64,000 bases of DNA from assembly GCF_011759705.1 (NCBI RefSeq), contig NZ_JAAOZF010000001.1, positions 1,299,152 through 1,363,151 on the forward strand, read 5' to 3'. The notes beneath the pieces were generated by a model, which had not been told where the DNA came from, ran no database searches, and worked only from the letters and a program-made list of their open reading frames with translations. Both the position numbers and the translations under genes were made by a program. The stretch comes from Microbacterium ulmi. Lineage in GTDB: Bacteria; Actinomycetota; Actinomycetes; Actinomycetales; Microbacteriaceae. This document shows, one piece after another, positions 21,285-28,996 of the stretch (its first letter is position 1; each line of letters starts with the position of its first letter).

Positions 21285-22194
21285 TCACGCCGCCAGTGCG
21301 GCTGGCGTGTTCATGATGACCTCGAATTCGATCGGGGTCAAACGGCCGAGGGCCGCCTGTCGACGACGTTGGTGGTAGGTCCGCTCGATCCAGGTCACGA
21401 TCGCGATCCGCAACTGCTCACGGGTCGCCCAGGTGCGGCGGTCGAGGACGTTCTTCTGCAGCAAGGCGAAGAAGCTCTCCATGGCCGCGTTGTCTCCAGC
21501 CGCGGCTACTCGACCCATGGATCCGACGAGTCGATGACGGGTCAGGGCGCGCAGGAACTTCCGGCTGCGGAATTGACTGCCTCTGTCGCTGTGGACCACG
21601 CAGCCGGCGACGTCGCCGCGCATCGCGACGGCGTTGTTCAGCGCGTTGACGGCCAGACTTGGACTTCATCCTCGAGTCGATCGAGTACCCGACGATCCGG
21701 TTGGCGAACACGTCCTTGATCGCGCAAAGGTAGAGCTTTCCCTCCGCGGTCTTGTGCCCGGTTATGTCGGTGAGCCAGAGCTGGTTCGGGCCGTCGGCGG
21801 TGAACTCGTGCCGGATCCGTCCGTTCTCGTCGGTCACGGCGCAGAGATCGTTGTGGACGGGCGGTCCGGGCTTCTTGCCGTTGCGGCCCCGCTTCTTCCC
21901 GAACGCGGACCACCAGCCGTTGGCCGACGCGATCCGCCACGCCGTCCGATCCGACATCGCCTCGCCCGCGTCGCGGGCCTCGTCGGCGAGCAGCCGGTGC
22001 CCGAACTCCGGGTCATCCTTGTGGGCGTCGAACAACGCGTTCGCACGATACGCCTCCACCACCTCACTGTCGGTGATGGGGTCTGCCAGCCACCGGTAGT
22101 AGGGCTGGCGAGAGAGCTTGAGCACCCGACACGTCACCGTCACAGGGATCCCTGCGGCGGCGAGCTCCGTCACGAGCGGGTAGAACCTTTTCCC
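21285..22194 (-). pseudogene. IS3-family transposase OrfB, frameshifted
   Basis: The DDE integrase part of the transposase. The first segment runs from the slippery site through LWLTDITGHK (first catalytic Asp) to DSRMKSK. One extra base near 21658 then throws it out of frame. The continuation, beginning LAVNALNNAVAMRGDVAG, carries CVVHSDRGSQF (second Asp) and NAAMESFFALLQ (Glu) and ends at 21285. All three catalytic residues survive but in two frames, so no active OrfAB can be made unless the extra base is a sequencing error. Confidence 0.85.
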
Positions 22195-22478
22195 GGCAGG
22201 TTCGCCTGCGACAGATACGCCGCCGCCCGCCGCAGAACCTCGTTCTCCTGCTCCAGCAGCCGGATCCGCTTGCGGGCTTCGCGCAGCTCGGCGCCCTCGC
22301 TGCGGGACTGGCCGGGCTTGGCGCCCTCGTCGATATCGGCGCGACGCATCCACTTCTGCAGCGTCATCGGGTGGACCCCGAAGTCTTTCGCGATCTGCTC
22401 GATCGTCACTCCGGGCTCGCGGTTCCTCGCAACGCCCACCACGTCGTCACGGAACTCACTCGGGTAGGGCTTGGGCAC
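22170..22478 (-). CDS. IS3-family transposase OrfA
   Basis: A 102-residue OrfA with an N-terminal helix-turn-helix (YPSEFRDDVVGVARNREPGV, then IAKDFGVHPMTLQKWMRRAD) and a leucine-zipper-like C-terminus (ELREARKRIRLLEQENEVLR). It binds the IS ends and is the N-terminal part of the OrfAB transposase. I start at GTG 22478, which follows GGAAGGA; the longer frame to 22511 lacks such a signal. Its end overlaps orfB across a slippery heptamer. Confidence 0.85.
   Translation of the reverse strand: MPKPYPSEFRDDVVGVARNREPGVTIEQIAKDFGVHPMTLQKWMRRADIDEGAKPGQSRSEGAELREARKRIRLLEQENEVLRRAAAYLSQANLPGKGSTRS
22188..22194 (-). promoter_or_regulatory. programmed -1 frameshift site GGGAAAA
   Basis: On the minus strand orfA reads CCG GGA AAA GGT. 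The heptamer G-GGA-AAA is a canonical X-XXY-YYZ slippery site in the correct phase. A -1 slip gives GGG AAA AGG and enters the orfB frame (GKRFYPLV). This is how IS3-family elements make the OrfAB fusion. Confidence 0.75.
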
Positions 22479-22728
22479 AGCAACATCCTTCCAGGCCCAC
22501 CCCACAGGCAAGCCAGTTCAGATGTCACCTCTCCGTGCCGCAGTCCCCATCGCAGATGCAGCAGCCTGGCTTAGTCGGGCATAGTGCCTCGGAGGTGGCC
22601 GTCGAGAGCTGTCACAGTTCATCCACGCGACCCTGCCACCGCCTGTGATCTGGAACTCGCCACCGAGATCGCAGATGGCTGTGCGACTATCTGACTGGGG
22701 TGGCATCTGGCCACCGGCCTTATTTTTG

Positions 22729-22744
22729 TATAACATTAAGGGTA
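22729..22744 (+). promoter_or_regulatory. promoter of the toxin-antitoxin pair, near-leaderless
   Basis: In otherwise GC-rich DNA the stretch 22720-22740 is A/T-rich and contains the -10-like TATAAC at 22729-22734, only 9 bp before the antitoxin ATG. A transcript from it would begin at or within a few bases of the ATG. AAGGG at 22738-22742 is too close to act as a normal ribosome-binding site. The preceding 22531-22728 holds no gene I can support. Confidence 0.5.
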
Positions 22745-23001
22745 TGAGTGAGCGCGAGACGATCAACGGCACGCCTGTCACCGAGGAGCAGATCGCAGCC
22801 TGGGCAGTCGAAGCGCAGGCTGGCTACGACGTGGCGACGTTGAAGAAGCGGGGTCGCGGGCGTCCTGGCCGTGGTGCTGAGCCGTCGCAGGTCATCGCGT
22901 TGCGTCTCACGGCGGACGAGATCAGTGCTCTTGATGCGCGGGCGGAGCACGAAGGCAAGTCCCGCTCCGAGGTAATCCGCGAGGCACTGGCCTCGGCGTG
23001 A
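22744..23001 (+). CDS. CopG-type ribbon-helix-helix antitoxin
   Basis: An 85-residue protein with a C-terminal ribbon-helix-helix fold (SQVIALRLTADEISALDARA, then EGKSRSEVIREAL), the DNA-binding module of many antitoxins, which would repress its own promoter. The N-terminal half (TEEQIAAWAVEAQAGYDVAT, then KKRGRGRPGRG) has a basic linker. I start at ATG 22744; the longer frame upstream is promoter DNA. Its stop overlaps the toxin start by GTGA, so the two are co-translated in the usual antitoxin-first order. Confidence 0.8.
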   Translation: MSERETINGTPVTEEQIAAWAVEAQAGYDVATLKKRGRGRPGRGAEPSQVIALRLTADEISALDARAEHEGKSRSEVIREALASA

Positions 23002-23237
23002 GAGTCCACCCCTCGGCGCTCAAGCACGGTGTCGATGCCGAGAACGCGATCCAGGCTGCGACCTGGGCGACCTGGATCGAGGACCTCGATGACAACAGCC
23101 CAGCCAGGCAGCTTCGGCTCGGGTTCGACACCCGCGGCCGATTGCTGGAGACGGTCGTGCTGGTCTTCGACAGCGGAAACGAACTCGTGATCCATGCCAT
23201 GAAGGCTCTCCCGCAGATGCTCGACCTACTGCCATAG
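22998..23237 (+). CDS. putative toxin (BrnT-like fold)
   Basis: A 79-residue protein downstream of the CopG-type protein. HPSALKHGVDAE at the start and the pattern RLGFDTRGRLLETVVLVFDS with VIHAMKA near the end resemble the RelE-like/BrnT layout (KHG helix, then beta-sheet ending in I-x-A-x-K-A). BrnT proteins are ribonuclease toxins, but the resemblance here is by eye. The GTG start overlaps the antitoxin stop. Toxicity is inferred from context and size. Confidence 0.6.
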   Translation: MRVHPSALKHGVDAENAIQAATWATWIEDLDDNSPARQLRLGFDTRGRLLETVVLVFDSGNELVIHAMKALPQMLDLLP

Positions 23238-23270
23238 GCAGCTCCGAGCTCTGGCTCAGCCGGTCCGAGT

Positions 23271-23366
23271 TTACTCCCATACCGTCATCCGACTCACCTC
23301 GAACCGCCGCGCGATCGACATGACGCTCTCGCCGTTGTCGCGTGCCGTTTGAGCGGCGTCTATCTG
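23271..23366 (-). pseudogene. C-terminal fragment of a resolvase/invertase
   Basis: Read leftward the frame ends IDAAQTARDNGESVMSIARR then FEVSRMTVWE, the helix-turn-helix tail of small serine resolvases. The catalytic domain is missing; upstream of about 23366 the DNA is an aldo/keto reductase in another frame. It is a remnant of a lost transposon or invertible element. Confidence 0.6.
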
Positions 23367-23611
23367 TCGCCGAGCGCGTAAGCGTCCGCGGTGTCGATCA
23401 ACTGCACGCCCAGTCCGACGGCTCTCCGAAGCAACTCGATCGCGTCCGAAGGACTCGCCGGTGCCCGCCAGATCTGTGCACCGGCGGCCGTGCCGTCGCC
23501 GGTGGCGTCGGTGATGCGCATCGTTCCGAGGCCGAGCCGCCGTACGCGCAGGTCGCCGCCGAGGAGGAAGAAGTCGTCCACGGGGTGCGTTCGATGTGTC
23601 GAGATCGTCAT
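23360..23611 (-). pseudogene. aldo/keto reductase, N-terminal fragment
   Basis: ATG 23611 opens a frame with the start of the aldo/keto reductase barrel: GGDLRVRRLGLGTMRI at the N-terminus and IELLRRAVGLGVQLIDTADA, which contains the conserved Asp of the DxAxxYG motif. It stops at 23360, just after DTADAYALGD, where resolvase sequence begins. About three quarters of the enzyme, including the catalytic Tyr, Lys and His, is gone. The MerR gene diverging from it was probably its regulator. Confidence 0.75.
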
Positions 23612-23628
23612 AGCGACGACGGTAGGAC

Positions 23629-23644
23629 GTGACGCTAGCGTCAC
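23629..23644. promoter_or_regulatory. MerR operator, perfect 16-bp palindrome
   Basis: GTGACGCTAGCGTCAC is perfectly self-complementary. It lies in the 62-bp gap between the divergent aldo/keto reductase remnant and the MerR gene, where a MerR dimer would control both directions. Confidence 0.7.
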
Positions 23645-23673
23645 CTGCAAGTCCCATTCCGAAGGAGGTCGTC

Positions 23674-24042
23674 ATGATGGGCGTCTACGACGGCACGATG
23701 AGTATCGGCGAACTGTCCGCCCGTACCGGAGCCAGCGTGCGGGCGCTGCGCTACTACGAGCAGCACCGCCTGCTCGACGCGCGGCGGACGAGCGCCGGCC
23801 ATCGTCGCTTCTCCGAGGACGCAGTCGAGACCGTTCGCCGTGTCCGGTTGTTCCTCGAGGCCGGACTGCCCCTGGCCGTCGTGTCTCAGATCATGCCGTG
23901 CTTCATCGACGACGGGGAACGGCTGGACGCCTGCGTCTCCGAGTATCTCCGCGACCATCTGGGTGGCGTGCAGGCCCGCATCGACGAGCTGGACAAGCAA
24001 CAGATGACTGTCGCGCGGCTGCAGCGACTCGTCGTCGCATGA
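23674..24042 (+). CDS. MerR-family transcriptional regulator
   Basis: A 122-residue MerR regulator. The N-terminal winged helix is clear (MSIGELSARTGASVRALRYY, then RTSAGHRRFSEDAVETVRRV), followed by the dimerisation helix and a short C-terminus with one Cys pair (Cys76 and Cys88) but no recognisable ligand domain. I start at ATG 23674 because GAAGGAGGT ends 5 bp upstream; 23677 and 23698 are alternatives. It diverges from the truncated reductase across the palindrome and may now regulate only itself. Confidence 0.85.
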   Translation: MMGVYDGTMSIGELSARTGASVRALRYYEQHRLLDARRTSAGHRRFSEDAVETVRRVRLFLEAGLPLAVVSQIMPCFIDDGERLDACVSEYLRDHLGGVQARIDELDKQQMTVARLQRLVVA

Positions 24043-24141
24043 CGAACACCGAGCCGTGATCCGCGCGCGGACCGGTGGTGGAGAGACGGCCCTGCTCGTG
24101 ATGACGACGTGCGATCCACTTCGCGTGTCCGCCGCGATCGG

Positions 24142-24723
24142 TCAGCGGCGCATCCGATAGCGCAGATGAAGCACCCGGTTGCCCTGAACCACCTCGTCGG
24201 GATCCTCCAGCAGGTGCTGGGCGTCGATCGACCCGAAGAAGCGCTTGCCGGACCCGAACACGACGGGCACGACATCCATGCGCACCTCATCGACCAGGCC
24301 AGCGGCCAGCACCTGGCCGCCGACGTCGCCGGCGGCGACCTCGACGACGCGGTCTCCCGCGAGCTCCCGCGCCTTGGCCACGGCCGCCTCGACGCCGTCC
24401 ACGAAATGGAACGGCGCCTCGGGATCCCAGCCCTCTGGCTTCGGCCGGTGCGTCACGACGACGACGTGGTCGACCCCGCCCGGCGGCGTCCCGTCCCAGC
24501 CGTCGGTCATGTCGAAGACGTGGCGGCCGGCGATCGTCGCTCCGATCCCGTCCCAGTACGGCCGGGTGTAGTCGTAGGACGTCTGCGACACCGTCAGCAC
24601 GCCGCTCTCGTCCAGCGGCACGTCACCGCCGGTCAGCCAGTCGAACAGCGGTCCGGGCTGATCGTTCTCGTCCGCGATGTAGCCATCCACGGACACCGAG
24701 GCGTACATGACCACCTTGCCCAT
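24142..24723 (-). CDS. RibD C-terminal/dihydrofolate reductase-like protein
   Basis: A 193-residue protein of the RibD C-terminal domain/DHFR-like superfamily, NADPH-dependent reductases often of unknown substrate. The N-terminal MYASVSVDGYIAD is the diagnostic strand-loop. TIAGRHVFDMTDGWDG and later VEVAAGDVGGQVLAAGLVDE with RMDVVPVVFGSGKRFF complete the family pattern. Start ATG 24723 has GAGGAGG just upstream. It is not the essential folate enzyme. It stands alone between the island and the next operon. Confidence 0.88.
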   Translation of the reverse strand: MGKVVMYASVSVDGYIADENDQPGPLFDWLTGGDVPLDESGVLTVSQTSYDYTRPYWDGIGATIAGRHVFDMTDGWDGTPPGGVDHVVVVTHRPKPEGWDPEAPFHFVDGVEAAVAKARELAGDRVVEVAAGDVGGQVLAAGLVDEVRMDVVPVVFGSGKRFFGSIDAQHLLEDPDEVVQGNRVLHLRYRMRR

Positions 24724-24816
24724 GGGTCCTCCTCTGCGTCGGGGTGACCCCAAAGTAGCGTCTCCAGCCGTTCGGCACGTGCCCCGGATGCTCGCGCAGG
24801 AGCCGCGGGCGACACC

Positions 24817-25029
24817 TCACCCGGGGTAGCCGGGATCGACGGTCTGCGCGACGAGGAAGTGCCACCCGAGCCACCACCAGCAGACCAGGATCGCGATCCG
24901 CACGGTCCTGGACTGCATGATGCGATCGAACAGTCCGCTCGCGGTCGCCTCCGGATCGCGCCGCGACGAGATCCAGGTGACGACGCCGAGCACGATCGCG
25001 CCGACGACGAAGACCGTCGCACTGAGCAT
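24817..25029 (-). CDS. small membrane protein (DUF6186-like)
   Basis: A 70-residue protein with two hydrophobic helices (about 3-20 and 43-62) separated by a charged loop (SSRRDPEATASGLFDRIMQS). The C-terminal helix has the distinctive WWWLGWHFLV. It resembles the actinobacterial family I know as DUF6186. The ATG at 25029 overlaps the stop of the upstream membrane gene (TGATG), so the two form one unit. Function unknown. Confidence 0.75.
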   Translation of the reverse strand: MLSATVFVVGAIVLGVVTWISSRRDPEATASGLFDRIMQSRTVRIAILVCWWWLGWHFLVAQTVDPGYPG

Positions 25030-25658
25030 CAGCGCCCTCCTCCCCTGCGCACGAGGAAGCCGCCCACGGCGAGCCAGCACACGACGAAGACGATCTTCCC
25101 TGCCACCGTGTCCACCGCGGGGTTGAGCAGATCGCTCAGCGCCGGATAGGCGGCTCGGCCGCCGGGCAGCTGCGCGCCGCGCAGCACCTCGGCGAGCTCC
25201 CAGAGACAGCCGGCGATCCAGACGGCGCCCCACCAGATCGCGAGAGCGCGCAGCCCACGCGACCAGGGTCGCACGGGCGAGGGATGCCGAGGCCATGCCG
25301 CGGCCCCCGCCGCCACGCCGATCGCCATGACCGCGATCGCCATCGCGACTCCGTGTCGCGGGAGAAGGACGAGCGGGACGGCCGCCACGACGCCGACGAT
25401 CACGACGGTCCTCGTCCGCGGGCGACGCCAGGATCCCTCGAGCGGGAGCAGTCCCGAGGCGTCCGCGGTGAGCGCGAAGGCAGTGACGCCGAAGATGATC
25501 GCGTCGCCCCATTGCCGGCGCAGAAGCTGCACGAGGCCGATCGCGACGACGACGAACAGCCACCCGCGGGCGCCCCATGACAGCGCGCGGAGCGCCTCGA
25601 GCCCGCCGAGGCGCCGGGTGCCCTCGCCTTCGATCCCCTCCGCCGTCTCGTCGTCCAC
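25029..25658 (-). CDS. hypothetical integral membrane protein
   Basis: A 209-residue protein with about five hydrophobic segments (near 32-47, 52-66, 84-99, 104-121 and 138-155) and one at the C-terminus (187-203), and a charged N-terminus (MDDETAEGIEGEGTRR). I do not recognise a family. It starts with GTG 25658 after GGAGG and is translationally coupled to the small membrane protein that follows. The pair may act together in the membrane. Confidence 0.7.
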   Translation of the reverse strand: MDDETAEGIEGEGTRRLGGLEALRALSWGARGWLFVVVAIGLVQLLRRQWGDAIIFGVTAFALTADASGLLPLEGSWRRPRTRTVVIVGVVAAVPLVLLPRHGVAMAIAVMAIGVAAGAAAWPRHPSPVRPWSRGLRALAIWWGAVWIAGCLWELAEVLRGAQLPGGRAAYPALSDLLNPAVDTVAGKIVFVVCWLAVGGFLVRRGGGR

Positions 25659-25779
25659 ACGATCGCCTCCGGAGGCACTCTAGCCCTGCGTGAGACCGGC
25701 GGCTCCGTGCAGCTCCCGCCCCTCTCCACAGCTCGGCACGGCCCCCCCGAAGCCAGGTGGTGCGTCGATATGGTGAAGC

Positions 25780-26202
25780 ATGGACTTGCGGGTCGCCGCC
25801 TACGCCGTCGTCACAGACGATGACGGCCGGATCCTGCTGGCGCACTGGAACGAGGGCAGGCGAGCCGCGTGGACGCTCCCCGGCGGCGGCCTCGAAGACG
25901 GCGAGGACCCCGAGCACGCCGTCCGGCGCGAGGTCCGCGAGGAGACGGGCTACCGGGTCGTCGTCGAGCAGCTGCTCGGCATCCATTCCCGCGTGATCCC
26001 GCCGGGGCGACGCATCACCGAGTCAGACGAGCCGTTGCACGCTCTGCGGATCGTCTATCGCGCGCGCATCACGGGAGGACGCCTCCGCAACGAGCAGGAC
26101 GGCTCGACCGACATGGCCGACTGGTTCCCTCTGACCGGCGTGCGGTCGCTGCAGCGCGTCAAGCTCATCGACATCGCGCTGTCGATGGCGGGTCTCGCCT
26201 GA
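25780..26202 (+). CDS. Nudix hydrolase
   Basis: A 140-residue Nudix pyrophosphohydrolase. The box G-x5-E-x7-REUxEExGU is intact at 36-58 (GGLEDGEDPEHAVRREVREE followed by TGY), so it should bind metal and cleave a nucleoside diphosphate linked to another group. The substrate cannot be assigned. The fold starts at once (MDLRVAAYAVVTDDDGRILL). It stands alone and converges with the YbaK-like gene 4 bp beyond its stop. Confidence 0.92.
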   Translation: MDLRVAAYAVVTDDDGRILLAHWNEGRRAAWTLPGGGLEDGEDPEHAVRREVREETGYRVVVEQLLGIHSRVIPPGRRITESDEPLHALRIVYRARITGGRLRNEQDGSTDMADWFPLTGVRSLQRVKLIDIALSMAGLA

Positions 26203-26206
26203 CGAG

Positions 26207-26680
26207 TCAGCCGATCGGCTGCGAGATGTCCGCCACCGTCGCGCCGTAGGCCGCGAGCAGGGCGTCGGCGTCGACGAAGAGGCTGTACCCGTGCGCGCCC
26301 GCGCCCATCGCGATCCGCTCCCCACGGATGCGCTCGTCCGCATAGACCGGCCAGTCCGTCGTGCTGCCGATCGGCACGATCGTGCCGCGCTCGTATCCCG
26401 TCGCGGCCAGCGCACGCGCGGGATCGGGAAGCTGCAGCTTGTTGACGCCGACGAGCGCACGCAGCTTCGGCCACGAGATCGCCCGATCGCCCGGGATCAG
26501 CGCGAAGAGATAGGTGTCGTCGCTACGCTTGACGACGAGCGTCTTGACGATCCCCGATGGGGGGATGCCGAGCACCTCGGCGGCCTCCTCGAGGCTTCGC
26601 GCGGCGGGGCGCTCACGCAGCTCGATGTCGAGCCCGCGGCCGGACGCCGCCTCGCGGACGCGATCGAGGGGGTCAGGCAT
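26207..26680 (-). CDS. YbaK/EbsC-family aminoacyl-tRNA deacylase
   Basis: A 157-residue protein of the YbaK/ProX superfamily, which removes wrong amino acids from tRNA (Cys-tRNAPro in the type member). The conserved PPSGIVKTLVVK (40-51), with the key lysine in the KTLV strand, and the later DRAISWPKLRALVG pattern place it in the family. The ATG at 26680 lies inside the end of the upstream gene (8-bp overlap). Substrate specificity is not decidable here. Confidence 0.87.
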   Translation of the reverse strand: MPDPLDRVREAASGRGLDIELRERPAARSLEEAAEVLGIPPSGIVKTLVVKRSDDTYLFALIPGDRAISWPKLRALVGVNKLQLPDPARALAATGYERGTIVPIGSTTDWPVYADERIRGERIAMGAGAHGYSLFVDADALLAAYGATVADISQPIG

Positions 26681-27251
26681 CCGGTGCGCGCAGCGGGTCG
26701 TCGGCGACCCAGAGCTCGTCGTCGGCACGCAGCGTCTGCCATGCCGCGTACAGGACGCCTGCAGCGGCGGCGACGCCGAGGATGATCGCGATGACGCCCC
26801 CCGCGCCGATGCCCTTCTTCTTCGGAGCCTCGACGACGGCGACCTTCTGCGAGAAGCCCTTCGCGGCCTTCTGGCCATACTTCTCGGCGCGCTGGGCGAG
26901 GTCGGCCCAGTCCACGCCGCGGCCGGTGCCCAGGCGCTGACGCGTGTCGTTGGCGGCATCCCACACCGACAGGGCCGAGCCGACGACGGCGCCGGCGGCA
27001 GGCACGACCTTGTCGTTGAAGACCTGCTTGGAGACCGACATGCCGCGATCCACATACGGCGCCGCATACTTGCCGTACGTCGCCTGGACCTGAGGAACGA
27101 CCTGCTCGCGGCTGTAGTTGCCGAGCTGGCGCCCCGCTTCGCGCGCGACGGTGGCGGCCTCTCCGACGAGCACCTGCTGCGACTCCCAGAGCTTGTTGGC
27201 CTGGTTCTGGAGGTTGCGGAGTTCCTTCTTGCGCTTGCGGCTGACGCTCAC
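26673..27251 (-). CDS. hypothetical protein with C-terminal membrane helix
   Basis: A 192-residue protein. The N-terminal 60 residues form a charged helix (RKRKKELRNLQNQANKLWES), the middle is amphipathic and Tyr/Gln-rich, and one hydrophobic helix lies at about 151-172 (GVIAIILGVAAAAGVLYAAW). It resembles actinobacterial DNA helicase- or apolipoprotein-annotated small proteins only in general shape, and I assign no function. I start at GTG 27251, with GGGAG upstream. It overlaps the deacylase gene and diverges from the cyclophilin. Confidence 0.7.
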   Translation of the reverse strand: MSVSRKRKKELRNLQNQANKLWESQQVLVGEAATVAREAGRQLGNYSREQVVPQVQATYGKYAAPYVDRGMSVSKQVFNDKVVPAAGAVVGSALSVWDAANDTRQRLGTGRGVDWADLAQRAEKYGQKAAKGFSQKVAVVEAPKKKGIGAGGVIAIILGVAAAAGVLYAAWQTLRADDELWVADDPLRAPDA

Positions 27252-27349
27252 GGGGCTCTCCCTGCTGATCGGGGCGATGGTGTTCCCCATCTTGCCAGAC
27301 CGCCTTCGAACCGGAAGTGTTCACACAGAACTCTGAGAGAATGGAAGAC

Positions 27350-27907
27350 ATGCCTCAGCACACCGCGGTCGCGACCCTGCACACGAACCATGGCGATGTC
27401 GTCGTCAACCTCTTCGGGGACCACGCGCCCCGCACCGTGAAGAACTTCGTCGGCCTCGCCGACGGCACGGGAGCCTGGACCGATCCCGCGACGGGCAAGC
27501 CCGGCGAGGGCCCCCTCTACAGCGGCGTCGTCTTCCACCGCATCATCCCCGGCTTCATGATCCAGGGCGGCGACCCCCTCGGTCAGGGTGTCGGCGGGCC
27601 CGGTTACACCTTCGACGACGAGATCCACCCCGAGCTCACCTTCGCGAAGCCCTACCTGCTCGCGATGGCCAACGCGGGACTGCGCCGCAATGCCATCACG
27701 GGCGCGGCCGAGGGCACGAACGGCTCCCAGTTCTTCATCACGACCGATCCGACGCCCTGGCTTCAGGGCAAGCACACGATCTTCGGCGAGGTCGCCGACG
27801 ATGCCTCCCGCGCGGTCGTCGACGCGATCAGCGCGGTCCCGACCGCGGCGGGCGATCGTCCGATCGAGCCCGTCGTGATCGAGTCGGTCGACGTCGTCGC
27901 GGCCTAG
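27350..27907 (+). CDS. ppiA: peptidyl-prolyl cis-trans isomerase (cyclophilin)
   Basis: A 185-residue cytoplasmic cyclophilin that speeds cis-trans isomerisation at proline. The active-site motifs are present: VVFHRIIPGFMIQGGD with the catalytic Arg, GTNGSQFFITT, and LQGKHTIFGEV. The second-helix loop GKPGEGPLYSG is as in actinobacterial PpiA. I start at ATG 27350; an ATG at 27341 is possible. It precedes the rhomboid gene by 15 bp, so the two are probably co-transcribed. Confidence 0.95.
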   Translation: MPQHTAVATLHTNHGDVVVNLFGDHAPRTVKNFVGLADGTGAWTDPATGKPGEGPLYSGVVFHRIIPGFMIQGGDPLGQGVGGPGYTFDDEIHPELTFAKPYLLAMANAGLRRNAITGAAEGTNGSQFFITTDPTPWLQGKHTIFGEVADDASRAVVDAISAVPTAAGDRPIEPVVIESVDVVAA

Positions 27908-27922
27908 GAGCTCCGCGGCCTC

Positions 27923-28843
27923 GTGACGTCGGACGAGTTCACCCGGAACCCCGACAACTTCTGCTATCGGCATCCCGACAGGCAGAGCTTCGTGCTGTGC
28001 CAGAGGTGCCTGCGCACCATCTGTCCCGAGTGCCAGACGCCCGCAGCCGTCGGGGTCATCTGCCCCGAGTGCATGCGCGACCAGCAGAAGTCGGCGACGA
28101 CGGCGCAGCGCAAGGCGGAGCGCCGCTCGGCGTCGCTGCGTCCCGTCTCCGTCCACGACACGCGTCCGCTCGCGACCTACGCGATCATCGGCATCACGGC
28201 GTTCGTGTACCTGCTGCAGCAGATTCCGGGCCTGCCGATCACGAGTCTGCTCGCCTTCAACAGCGTGTTCGTCTGGCCGGGCGCGCCGTTCGGCTTCCAG
28301 CCGTGGCGCCTGCTCACGGTGCTCGTCGTGCACGGCAGCTTCCTGCACGTGGGCCTCAACATGCTCGTCGTGTGGATGATCGGCCGCAACCTCGAACCCC
28401 TCCTCGGCCGATGGCGCTACGTCGTGCTGTATCTGCTCAGCGGGCTCGGCGGCTCGGTCGCCGTTGCGCTGCTCGCGCCCGGGGTCAACGTCGTCGGGGC
28501 ATCCGGCGCGATCTTCGGCCTCTTCGGAGCGCTCCTGGTGATCGGCCGTCACATCGGCGCGAACATCCGCGGCATCGTCATCGTGATCGCCATCAACTTC
28601 GCATTCCCGTTCGCGCTCGCCCTGATCGCGAGCATCGGCTCGGGGTCGTTCGCGACGGCACTCGACGCGATCCGCATCTCGTGGCAGGCGCACCTAGGCG
28701 GGCTCGTCACGGGAGCCGCTGTGGGCTACATCTACGCGCGGACCCGGGCCGTGCGCCGGCGCAGGCTGCAGACCGGCCTCCTGGTGGCGCTCGGCGTCGT
28801 GCTGCTCGCGCTGCTCGCGCTCCCGCCCGTCATCTACGGCTGA
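27923..28843 (+). CDS. rhomboid-family intramembrane serine protease
   Basis: A 306-residue rhomboid. The N-terminal 55 residues form a zinc-finger-like module (Cys14, His17, Cys26, Cys29, Cys34, Cys37, Cys47, Cys50). The protease core has the HVGLNM motif (142-147), the catalytic Ser194 in GASGAIFG and His257 in AHLGGLVTG. Six to seven membrane helices are visible between 83 and 304. Start is GTG 27923. Substrates are unknown. It shares an apparent operon with the cyclophilin. Confidence 0.93.
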   Translation: MTSDEFTRNPDNFCYRHPDRQSFVLCQRCLRTICPECQTPAAVGVICPECMRDQQKSATTAQRKAERRSASLRPVSVHDTRPLATYAIIGITAFVYLLQQIPGLPITSLLAFNSVFVWPGAPFGFQPWRLLTVLVVHGSFLHVGLNMLVVWMIGRNLEPLLGRWRYVVLYLLSGLGGSVAVALLAPGVNVVGASGAIFGLFGALLVIGRHIGANIRGIVIVIAINFAFPFALALIASIGSGSFATALDAIRISWQAHLGGLVTGAAVGYIYARTRAVRRRRLQTGLLVALGVVLLALLALPPVIYG

Positions 28844-28936
28844 CGGCGGATGCCGCGACCGCCGCGGCGGCCCGCGTGCGGCGCCCGGGATCGGCGATCC
28901 TGCGTCGGCGTGGGTCGGCGCCGGTCGAGCCGGGAG

Positions 28937-28945
28937 TTATCCACA
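28937..28945 (+). promoter_or_regulatory. isolated DnaA box
   Basis: TTATCCACA, a perfect match, in the rhomboid-crgA gap and about 21 kb from oriC. Its 12-bp context GTTATCCACAGG is identical to the box at 5397 in front of dnaA. Confidence 0.6.
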
Positions 28946-28947
28946 GG

Positions 28948-28969
28948 TTCATCCCCAGATGGGGATGAA
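28948..28969. terminator. bidirectional hairpin terminator
   Basis: TTCATCCCC (28948-28956), loop AGAT, GGGGATGAA (28961-28969): a perfect 9-bp stem with a 4-nt loop between the convergent rhomboid and crgA genes. Confidence 0.75.
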
Positions 28970-28996
28970 TCACAGTCGTGTAATTAGCTGCCGGCG

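Larger units (their letters stand above)
21269..22530 (-). mobile_element. IS3-family insertion sequence (degraded)
   Basis: About 1.26 kb bounded by imperfect inverted repeats. The left end AGGTGACAGGTTGTAGTC (from 21269) faces the complement of the right end, which reads AGGTGACATCTGAACTGG inward from 22530; the outer 8 bp match exactly. Inside are orfA and orfB in the usual IS3 overlapping arrangement. I see no direct target duplication outside the ends. The element is probably dead because orfB is frameshifted. Confidence 0.8.
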
